Below are positions 55,923 to 64,000 of a stretch of 64,000 nt of DNA, one piece after another. The stretch is from Rhypophila decipiens. Lineage: Eukaryota; Ascomycota; Sordariomycetes; Sordariales; Naviculisporaceae. Made by a program: the position numbers and the translations under genes. The notes under the pieces are model-generated. The model was not told the DNA's origin and did not search any database. It saw only the letters and a program-made list of their open reading frames with translations. Location of the stretch: assembly GCA_033297075.1 (NCBI GenBank), contig MU858047.1:248001-312000 (forward strand), read 5' to 3'. Every line of letters begins with the position of its first letter. The stretch's first letter is position 1.

Positions 55923-56516
55923 GTCTCCGTCTGGATGTAATGGAGCGTCTAGTTTGGCTGGGATGAATATTTTGGTAGCCTATGTATGTACTGGAATACA
56001 GGATGGACAGAATGGGTTATTGTTATGTATACAACTAGGTTGATGCGGATTAGACTATAATCTTTTCATGATGCCCCTTGGGATGGGACGAAAGAGGCCT
56101 GCCAATATAGTGAACATTTTTGCACTCATTTTCCACAGCGAGGGGAACAACAGAGACCAATTCGGCCCGTTGGCCGAGTGGTTACTGCCCCTCGCTCCGC
56201 CGCAGCCGCCCCCCGACCCCGACCCCGACCCCGACAACTTCTCCGAACGTCATGGGTTCGAGACCAACTTGAACCCATTGATTCTTTAGAAAAGTGCTTC
56301 GAGCCTTTTCCTATAGGCGCCACCGGGCGCCTTGAGCTTTTGCCATTTGTATAATGGTGATTTTCTTTTTATTGCTAATTAGAGTATTAAGGAGGTTGAT
56401 AAGGGGTATTAAGACATGAAGCATTAGAGATGTTAAGAGCCCAAGAGAAAGACAAGAATAGAAACGCTAACCGCGGATGAGAAAAAGAAATAAACCACTT
56501 CCCGGAACCCAAGCTC
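55923..56516. other. Gap with tRNA-like relic between convergent genes
   Basis: About 0.6 kb between the nitronate monooxygenase and the 2EXR gene. It contains the tRNA-like element at 56164-56309 and otherwise AT-rich sequence. Confidence 0.55.
56164..56309 (+). other. tRNA-like Pol III element or tRNA pseudogene
   Basis: A perfect box A of the Leu/Ser type (TGGCCGAGTGG, 56171-56181) is followed 74 nt later by a near-consensus box B (GGTTCGAGACC, 56255-56265) and a TTTT terminator at 56306-56309. A GACCCC hexamer repeat (56215-56235) fills part of the space. No acceptor stem, D stem or anticodon arm can be formed, but an 8-bp hairpin ATGGGTTC/GAACCCAT (56252-56278) surrounds box B. It is therefore not a working tRNA; a decayed tRNA or SINE-like element fits best. 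Confidence 0.55.
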
Positions 56517-57380
56517 TTAACCAGACTCGTCGCTCACATCAGCTCCCCCCTTGTTCCAGTGTGCTGCACCTTTACCGCATTGCCACTTGATCCAATGAGC
56601 CCAATCCAGCTGCGCAACTTTTGGTACTGTTCCCCGGGCCCAAAGCAGTGAGTCAACGATAGCAACATGTTCGGCACTTTCCAGCATTTGTTTCGATTGT
56701 TGACTCTCAAGAAACACAGGAGCCATCTCGCTAGCCAGTGCAAAATGCCGGACCTTTTTGAAATCCTCCGTGAGGCGCCACAGATTCCTGCCAGAATAGC
56801 TGTCCATCAACTCGTTGGACAATCCGACCACGTCTCGTTTGAGATCGACATAAATCCGCGGCTGGGTGCCCCCAGGTGCCAGACCGAGCTTGTAGTGCTT
56901 GAGGGCGATGGCGCGGGCTTCGCTGTTGACGTGCAGGATGGACGGGATCTTGGCGCTGCAGGTCCAGACGTGGTTGTTTTGTTCCTGGGGTCCATATCCT
57001 GCAAAGGCCGAGATAAACTCGTCCATGAGGGTCTCGCTCTTGGGCAGCTGGAGCATGAGGACCCTTGGACCGGGAAGAGCTTCGGCCCAGATCATTTGTC
57101 GAAGCTCGGGAGGCAGTTGGCCAAATTGGGGGAATGTCGTCGGCGCGGATTTCTCGACCAATTTCTGTTGAGCGGCCGCCGTCACTGCGAGGAGCTTCCT
57201 CTCTTCGGCCATCTCATTGTAGCTTTCTTGGGCGAGGCGAGAGTATTCTCGTAGTCTGGTGCTGAACCGGCTGGCGAGGACGATGAGCCGGATTAGTAGC
57301 AGGAGCCAGAAAGGCGAGTGGCTCGGAATAGACGAGGTTGAGGACTCGGAGGACATTTCTCTCGGGCCGAAGGATACCAT
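56517..57380 (-). CDS. 2EXR-domain protein with N-terminal hydrophobic segment
   Basis: Single exon, 287 residues. Residues 22-38 are strongly hydrophobic and could anchor the protein, followed by a helical Arg/Glu-rich stretch (42-75). The 2EXR motif starts at FPQFGQLPPELRQMIWAEALPGPRVL (residues 83-108) and continues with SILHVNSEARAIALKHYKL and IYVDLKRDVVGLS, the usual strand-helix order of this expanded fungal family. 2EXR proteins resemble F-box proteins in their start, but no biochemical role is established. A start at Met9 is possible. It converges with the nitronate monooxygenase. Confidence 0.88.
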   Translation of the reverse strand: MVSFGPREMSSESSTSSIPSHSPFWLLLLIRLIVLASRFSTRLREYSRLAQESYNEMAEERKLLAVTAAAQQKLVEKSAPTTFPQFGQLPPELRQMIWAEALPGPRVLMLQLPKSETLMDEFISAFAGYGPQEQNNHVWTCSAKIPSILHVNSEARAIALKHYKLGLAPGGTQPRIYVDLKRDVVGLSNELMDSYSGRNLWRLTEDFKKVRHFALASEMAPVFLESQQSKQMLESAEHVAIVDSLLWARGTVPKVAQLDWAHWIKWQCGKGAAHWNKGGADVSDESG

Positions 57381-58908
57381 CGATGGATTACCGATAGATA
57401 ATGATGCTTACAAGTATCCTGCTTGTTGACGATGGGAGAAAGCAAAGCTGAATCTGTCAACCTTGTCAGTATATGGTTGAAAGGCGGTGATGATCTGGGT
57501 GTGAGTGACAGAAGTAGGAGCTGAATTCAGGCCACGGACAGGTCGAATAGATATATGCGCATACCGGTAGATAGCATCATCCCGTGGACAAAACTAGACC
57601 AGTTTCTGACGTTTGACAAGCTTCCCATCCGCCACTCGGCCATCTCTCGGGTCTTTTGGTGACGTTTCCAACTACCGAAATAGTCCCAAACCTTGGTGTT
57701 GATATCTATTGTTAGAAAAATCAACCATAATATGCAACGCGTAGTGGTCATAACGCTTGACGATGTGGCTGGACAATGAACCTCCCGGCACTCTCCACGT
57801 GGTTTCCCTTCCGATGAGCCAGAGAATCGATGTGCCTAATGAGTCCGTCGCTGAACTATTGCGGTCCCGTGATCAATATCATCCAGCAGAGTCTTTATGC
57901 TTCTGCCGGCGCAGGCGCCAGTGTTGCATATACCGAGATGAGTAATATGTGGGCGCCATGTTCGCTAGCTTCGGCATTTCTCGCGTTTCAAAGTCTTGCT
58001 ATGGCGAATATGTATTGAGAGCTCTTTTCTCATCACCGTCGTGAGAATGGCTTGCTCCAGACGCCGGTTTTGCCAGACTGGGGAGCGGGCTGATTCGACC
58101 GGGATGGTCAATTGTGTTGAACCGAACAGGCAGTGAACGGGAGACCACAATCGAGGCTGAGCACTCTGACGACCACGGACACCGGGTCAAGTCATAATCT
58201 GGGGAGAACCACTCGGCCTGTCACAAACGGGTTTGGCGGTTAGCTTACAGTCCGTAGTCTCACTAGGTTGATCAGTCATGAATCACAGCTCACCAGTCAC
58301 CGTTGACCGCAGATTTTCGGGGGACAAGTACTCTCCACAACTCTTGATTTGTAGAACAAACGTGGGACAATACCCAGGTTATCAAATATGGAATCACACA
58401 GAGTCACACAATACAGCAGAAGTATCCACTAGGGTACGCAGGGTGTGATATAAAAAGAGGGAGTAGCGAGAAGAATGACTGCTGAGCATACACACTCTAT
58501 TTGGGTTCTTCCATCCCAATGCCGAGACCTAGCCAGGTCAAAGCCTGGGTGACCAAGTCATCCTGGCAGCTCCTAGTAAGTTCTCGGGCGACGACTTGAG
58601 TGACCAGAGACATCTACAGATTGTCACTTGTACCATTTATCCCCTACCCCCGTCGGATAATCTATGAGCCAACGAGGCTGTCAAAATGTTGGAGTAATAC
58701 CATAGTGCCAGATACTGCAGTATCGAGGCTCTGGAGACGGAAGTTGAAAAACTCACACTTTGGCCGATCAAGTCATGAAAGCGGAATAGTTTCCTCGAGA
58801 TCGGCTCAGTGTTCTGAGCACGAACCGTAGATGAAGATGCTCGAACCGACAGAAAATTTCCCCTAAAGTCGACATCATGTGGTTGCTAGCAGCGGTCAAT
58901 GGCGGCCC
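57381..58908. other. Gap between the 2EXR gene and NAT3
   Basis: About 1.5 kb. Short frames only, no RNA gene or repeat recognised. Confidence 0.55.
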
Positions 58909-59540
58909 TCACCAGACATCGTTGGGATCGACTTCAAATTTCTCGCCGTTTTCTCGGATATGTTCCAGCTTGACGTCCCTTTTCATTGGCTTGCGCATAT
59001 CGTAGGCGTCTTCGGTGTCCTTGGTCGGGTCGCTAGAGTGGTCGCCGTAATAGTCCTTGACCACCCGGTATATACTATAACCCATGCTCTTGTAGAATGT
59101 GATGGCCTTGTGGTTGGTACTCCTCACAAACAGATCGACGAAGAAGGCATCGTTCGCGTCGGCAGCTACCTCGAGCTGTTCGGTGAGAAGTTTCCCGATT
59201 CCTAGGCGGCGCGCCTCCGGGGCCACCGTGACTGCGGTAATGTGGGCGTGCCAGGGGAGGTAGTGCTCTGAAAATTTGTAGACATCGGGAGAAGACTCCA
59301 GCTTTCCCATGACTGCGTTGGCAAGCGGAATCAGAATCTGCGCCGACTGACAAAGGGAGTTGTGGGCTTACTGTATCCTATAATATTTCCATTTTGATCT
59401 TCGGCAACCTGGAAAAGTGACGGCCACTTTGCATAGTATTGGAGGTAGAAACCCAGTTCATATGTCTCGGTAAGAGGATCGAGGTTGCACTTTGATAGTT
59501 TGTTTAGGTCCTCAGGTCTGAACCTGCGAAAATTGGCCAT
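58909..59540 (-). CDS. NAT3: NatB catalytic subunit Nat3/Naa20
   Basis: Ribosome-associated N-terminal acetyltransferase acting on Met-Asp, Met-Glu, Met-Asn and Met-Gln starts, including actin and tropomyosin. Exons 59540-59372 and 59312-58909 give 190 residues. The protein begins MANFRRFRPEDLNKLSKCNL with DPLTETY next, a nearly invariant family start. The GNAT fold shows ITAVTVAPEARRLGIGKLL with the acetyl-CoA loop RRLGIG at 91-96, then FVDLFVRSTNHKAITFYKSMGY. The tail DAYDMRKPMKRD is typical. The 59-nt intron (GTAAGC...CAG) joins IIGY to IMGKLESSPD exactly as expected. An in-frame extension of 33 codons upstream of 59540 is not part of the conserved protein. Confidence 0.96.
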
Positions 59541-60775
59541 CTTGTCTGCAAACACAACGCGTTGTCGAGAATTGGGTCGTCCTCGATCCCGGATGAGAGC
59601 TTGAAACGGGGAGCTCCAGTCGTGGGGTTGATGGTTCATCTTGATGGTGGGCTGCTGCGGGGTGTTATCGATAGCGTGGGCTGTATTGATACCGGCATAA
59701 CGGTACGAGGATCTCGGTACTGATCAAGTTGTTACACGAATTGGCCCATATTTATCATTGGTAAAGATGGGCTCCTCGATTCTACAGTTTCAGACCAGGT
59801 CCTGTGATACCTAAAACCATCCTCTCCTGTTTGTGAAATCATATACTCACTTGCTGGGTCGGTTCAGCTTCATGTTTTGGCACCGCATTGGATGTTCCGT
59901 TTACATCCTGCGTAAATACCTGGGTGGTATGAAAATGCCGGGCCGGTCCAGACTGGCCGGTGCCCGGTGCCAGCATGAAAGTCACTGCTCCAATCTGGGA
60001 GTCTCAGGATGGCCCATGGCAGCTGAACGCCACGCACGTCGGGCAAGGAGACGACACCCGACATCTCCACTGTATACGGAATACGCATCATCGACCGGCC
60101 GGTTCTCGGTTTTGTCTTGAGAGAACTGTCGCTTGAGTAGACGGGCGCAATCTTGTTCTCTGGTCGCACCTTACGGCATTTCCATTTTGTTATTTTATTT
60201 TTATTACACGTTCCATTCCGTCGTCCCCATTCCCAGTGCCCTGCCGGCCTGGACCACACTAGAGCCAAGATATTATAGATCCCCTCTCCATAATATTATA
60301 TTATCACCAGTCATCGCATCCATCGCATTGCAAAACCGCACCCTGGCATTATTAGAAACTGAGGGTCATCCCTGCCCGGACCGGTCACCACGCCAGTAAC
60401 CCGACTTTTTCGCACGCGTCAGGTTGTCCGTCGAAACATCTCCGCTAGCTTGTGATCCAGCAAAACAATCAACGCCAAAGACTCCCCGCGATCAGTACTC
60501 GCACGCCGCATTATCGACTGCCCAAGATCCCTTATTTGCTCAAAATAACAGGAATAAACGAGACTTGTGTGCTGGCGACAATTCTTATCAATCGTCTGCC
60601 AGAGAAACGGCAAATCAGTCCTGAAAAAGCGACACAAAAGCCAATCCACAAAGCCCCCTCCCCCAAACAAACCGTCATACAAAACGTTGGCTAGTTCCGC
60701 CTCGCCCGTTGATACTCTCACATAATCCGGACCATCCGAGTCGCGCCCTCAAGGCGAGCCACAAACGAACGCACG
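59541..60775. other. Shared upstream region of NAT3 and the next gene
   Basis: About 1.2 kb between divergent genes. No motif-bearing frame. The last 350 bp is rich in C and A, consistent with a 5' leader. Confidence 0.55.
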
Positions 60776-62046
60776 ATGCCAACCTCACCGCGAACGCCGC
60801 GGCATTCGCCGCACCCGTCTTTCGACTTCCAGGGTGGCAGCAGTACTGCCTCCTACTCCCCAGGAGAGCGACGGCACTCCAACATATCATTACAAGAGCC
60901 TTCGACGCCTTTGCGCGGAAATTTCAGCGCAGACGGTATGGACGGCATGTTTAGCAGCGGGGGAATGGGCGGCGGGATGGGTGGCGGTAACGGACTGGGA
61001 AATCTAGCCGACGAACTAGCCGATATGCTCTCCGACGGAGAAGAGGAGGACGATTACTATGAGAACGATGACGGAGAGGAAGGAGGCGCACCGCCGGATA
61101 TCAACTTTGAGAGAGAAGACGAGGGAGGGGAGGGAAAGAACCACCGATTACCACAGGACAGCGCCGTTGAAGCCGAGAGTCCGTCTTCTGGTCTGGCGCC
61201 AGGAAAACCCCGCAACGCGAGTTTGAGCTTACCGTCGCCTAACGGGAAGGGCCACCGCCGTGCAGGGAGCGTGTACGACGGCAGCGAGTACGGTTCAGAA
61301 TCTGACCTGGATTCGCCCGGGATGCCGCCAAGGCTAGTGGAGAAGATGGTCGAGGTCGAGGCACTGGCACGTAGGGGCACAGAGCACAACGGCTCAGCGG
61401 CCGATGGAACGTTTAAACGGGTCACGGAAGGCTTGCGGGACTTGGGCTCACAATCTGGTGTCGAGGGTGGTGCTACAAGGTGCGTCTTGCTCCGAGTTGT
61501 CAACACTCCTTCGGATATACTGACATATTGCCATCATGCAGGTTAATCACGGCGCACAGCGCATTGACGTCCCACTTAACACACCAAACCCGCCAGATAC
61601 AGACTCTCTCTTTTCCCATCCTATCGCCTCTGGTCGCACCGCCAGAGCCAGAAGTGATAGATGAACTTCTCCCCATGCTCATCAACTTATCAGACCTCAT
61701 GCCCCGCCCATCAACGACAGCATTCAACTCGTTAGCGTCGCTCCACTCCATAACCTCGGACCTAGTCCAGACCCTAAATTACCTCTCCGACACGCTGCAC
61801 ATGTCGCGCCAGACGACGACGACAGCCATGCGACGGCTCAAGAGCGCAAAGGAGCTCGTCGCCGAGATGAGAGAAGACGAAGAGCTCAGGGAGGAAGGCG
61901 AGCGGTGGATCGACAAGGGCAATTGGGGAGAGAGGTTAAAGAGGCGGGAGTGTGCCCATGTCTGTGGTGAGGTGGTGGGTGGGTTTGAGGAGGTGTGTAA
62001 TTCTTGGAGGGCGAGGTTGGTTGCTCAGGTTGAGGCGCAGACGTGA
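60776..62046 (+). CDS. Unrecognised fungal protein with acidic N-terminus and helical C-terminus
   Basis: Exons 60776-61479 and 61542-62046 give 402 residues; the intron is phase 2 with donor GTGCGT and acceptor GCAG. The first 180 residues are disordered: SP/TP sites at the start, a Gly/Met-rich tract, then a Glu/Asp run (about 88-108). From about residue 185 the protein looks helical: MPPRLVEKMVEVEALARRG, then after the intron an all-helical region with Leu/Ser heptads and charged RRLKSAKELVAEMREDEELREEGERW. A conserved-looking GNWGERLKRRECA and CNSWRARL lie near the end. No enzyme or nucleic-acid motif is visible. I cannot assign a family; a scaffold or complex subunit is possible. Confidence 0.78.
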
Positions 62047-62636
62047 ACATTATGATTTACGAGGCATCTCAAAATATAAATCGTTTTTGTGCGCCTGTCC
62101 TTGTGTCGAGAAAATGGACCATAACTTCCATACCGCCGCCCCGCTACCGTACCATAATGGCCTAGGCTAGGCCAACGGATGTTCATTTGAAAGATGGCAA
62201 GATGCAACGGTTGGCTCGGACACGGGGCAGCAGGGTGAAAGGCAAGGACTGTAGAAGAAGCTGGGATAAAGCTTTACGTTGGTTATTAATGATGGGCATA
62301 ATCGTACAAAAAGGACAGGCCCAAAAGTTTTTTTCCTTTTCACGAGCGAATGACGACAAGAATGACCATCCGCGAGCCAATGGGACCGCAGAATTAATGG
62401 GATAGGTAGACGGCTCCAAATAGACGTTATCAGATTTCCATATTACCACCTAGTTCTACTACATATATATCAGATAGACAAGAGGGGGACAAGGATATAC
62501 GTCCTGGTATGGACCTCTCTCGAGAAGTCTAACTGCTCTACAGTATTCCACGGTAAATAGTCAACCTGCACTTGGTACCTGACCAGGGCCTAAATATTTT
62601 GTTAAATGGGTCGTTTAGAAGATGACAAGTTCAACT
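62047..62636. other. 3' region between convergent genes
   Basis: About 0.6 kb between the unrecognised gene and the DUF3431 gene; nothing seen apart from AT-rich sequence. Confidence 0.6.
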
Positions 62637-64000
62637 TCAAATCTCACCCTTGGCCCTTTTCATCCTATCCATAAGCCAAGGCAACAGTTCCTTATTTGCC
62701 TTCCTAGACGCGACTATAACATCTGCCAGTCTTTGCGCGAGGTCCAGATCTTCTTCGTTCGTGTCAGTGTCAGTCCGTGACCTCTCATGTCTCCCGATTC
62801 CCTCTTTTTTGTCAACCTCGGCATCATCCTTACCGCTCTCATCAGCTTCACCATCCCAAGATGATTCAAGCCAAACAACCTCGTCCACCTTCTCCCCATT
62901 CTCAACTCTATCCACAAAACTCTCAATATCCTCCATGCGAAAGCCATCCTCAAATCCATCCTCACTCTCCAAAAACTCCTCCACAATTCTATTCAAATCA
63001 GTCCATTCATCCCGCTTGACACTATACTCTTCATACCCCCGTTGATTCCTCTCTTCCTCCTGCTCTTCCTCCTTCCCATCTATCTTCTTCAATCCCTTGC
63101 CAAAACAAATCCCATACCCCATGCAATAACAAACCCACTCGACCGGACACAAAATCTCATACCCCGTCCAAACAACCTGCCATATATACTCAAACACCCG
63201 TCCCGAAACACTATCCTCCAAATCCGTCCCCAATATCCAATCCCTCAGCCTGACATATTCACTCAGCCTTACCGCTCTAATCCTCTCTTTACTCAGCGCA
63301 AACTGCGAACAACAGGTATGGCTTATCGAGGGTGGGATATCCCGCCACGGAAAGATATCCAACCAAGCATCGCGGAAGATCCTTTCTTCGGGCACCAGGT
63401 CGTCGGTTTCGCTGGCGAACGGGTGGATATGATCTGGACAACCGGGATCCCACCAGCATCGGAGGTTTACGTATCCTTGTACTACGACGCGGTCGAGGTT
63501 CAGTCGTGAGAGGGAGGTTCGTGAGTCTAGGCCGAATTGGTCGTCGTGCCAGGAGGAGGAGTGGGCGTGCATAAAGACGGATATGTCGGGGAGGGAGTCG
63601 TACTGTGCGATGATGTAGGACAGGTAGGCTAGGGACTCGCGGCCTTTGTTTAGGGGTGTGTGGAGGTGATGTTGGTTGGGTTTGAAAATGGTAGGTGGGG
63701 AGAGGTCGTCGGTCGAGTAGAGGTAGGATGTCCAGTTCGTGGTGTTTGTTCGGTGGGCTTGTTTGGGGTATGGAGGTGGTGGTGAGTTGAGGAGGGGGTC
63801 GTTTATCCAGGTCACTTGTTCAAATTTTGTGTGGGCGATTATGATTGCTTTGGTGTATGCTTCGTTGAGAGGCTTTGGGATGCCGGGGGTGAAGGTTGGT
63901 GGTTGTGGTGGGGGTGGTAAGGGGAAGTCGTCCTCAGAGGAGGATATTTCGGCTTGTGGCTCACTGGTTGTGAATAAGAGGCTTAGAGGCTGTAATGGAT
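62637..64000 (-). CDS. DUF3431 family protein, 5' end beyond the window
   Basis: The minus-strand frame is open from the stop at 62637 to the window edge, at least 454 residues, with no start codon required inside the window. The visible part begins with a Pro-rich stalk, then AYTKAIIIAHTKFEQVTWI and, further on, SLAYLSYIIAQYDSLPDISVFMHAHSSSWHDD and GYVNLRCWWDPGCPDHI, the core pattern of fungal DUF3431. PWRDIPPSISHTCCSQFALS follows. The C-terminal 150 residues are highly charged with Glu/Asp runs, not a usual part of the family. Most DUF3431 proteins have an N-terminal signal anchor, which here would lie outside the window. Function unknown; a glycosyltransferase-like role is speculation. Confidence 0.88.
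   Translation of the reverse strand, partial: PLQPLSLLFTTSEPQAEISSSEDDFPLPPPPQPPTFTPGIPKPLNEAYTKAIIIAHTKFEQVTWINDPLLNSPPPPYPKQAHRTNTTNWTSYLYSTDDLSPPTIFKPNQHHLHTPLNKGRESLAYLSYIIAQYDSLPDISVFMHAHSSSWHDDQFGLDSRTSLSRLNLDRVVVQGYVNLRCWWDPGCPDHIHPFASETDDLVPEERIFRDAWLDIFPWRDIPPSISHTCCSQFALSKERIRAVRLSEYVRLRDWILGTDLEDSVSGRVFEYIWQVVWTGYEILCPVEWVCYCMGYGICFGKGLKKIDGKEEEQEEERNQRGYEEYSVKRDEWTDLNRIVEEFLESEDGFEDGFRMEDIESFVDRVENGEKVDEVVWLESSWDGEADESGKDDAEVDKKEGIGRHERSRTDTDTNEEDLDLAQRLADVIVASRKANKELLPWLMDRMKRAKGEI

Overview
The window is nuclear DNA of a filamentous ascomycete (Pezizomycotina). Genes carry short spliceosomal introns, mostly about 45-160 nt, with GTANGT-type donors and CTAAC-like branch points. 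They lie on both strands without operons. The nitrogen regulator at 24067-25587 resembles the Neurospora NMR protein most closely, which points to Sordariomycetes; I cannot name a genus. Slightly under half of the window (about 31 kb) is genic, and several gaps of 2-5 kb hold no convincing gene.

Layout, left to right. A POT/PTR2 oligopeptide transporter (minus, its C-terminus cut by the window start) faces away from a DUF3405 type II membrane protein across a 3.1 kb gap. Next come neutral trehalase (plus), a Csi2-like cell-surface protein (minus), the rRNA-processing PIN protein Fcf1 (plus) and, after a 4.9 kb gap, the NmrA/NMR nitrogen metabolite repression regulator (plus). ERG2 (minus) and the exosome subunit CSL4 (plus) form a divergent pair. 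A short Sec2-domain GEF (plus) and the tRNA pseudouridine synthase PUS4 (minus) converge. PUS4 is divergent from a protein with an RFTS domain and a C-terminal zinc-finger-like motif, a candidate relative of heterochromatin factor Raf2/DIM-7.

The right half holds a YOR1-like ABCC transporter (plus), a Tra2-like RRM protein (minus), SEC61-gamma/SSS1 (plus), a SAM methyltransferase (minus), an intron-containing tRNA-Leu(CAA) (minus), an unrecognised conserved-looking protein (plus), a nitronate monooxygenase ending in the peroxisomal signal SRL (plus), a 2EXR-domain protein (minus), the NatB catalytic subunit NAT3/NAA20 (minus), a second unrecognised protein (plus) and a DUF3431 protein (minus) cut by the window end.

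This is mostly a housekeeping neighbourhood with no metabolite cluster, prophage-like island, CRISPR array or intact transposon visible. Adjacent genes share broad themes (RNA processing: FCF1, CSL4, PUS4, Tra2-like; nutrient response: PTR2, trehalase, NMR) but nothing suggests a co-functioning cluster. The points most worth a second look are the RFTS protein without a methyltransferase domain, an 88% identical 50-nt inverted repeat at 36451-36651, a tRNA-like Pol III relic at 56164-56309, a 38-nt-period repeat just upstream of the methyltransferase, and the unusual terminal exon of the Tra2-like gene. Exon boundaries were worked out by eye from splice signals, reading frame and family conservation, with no transcript data.
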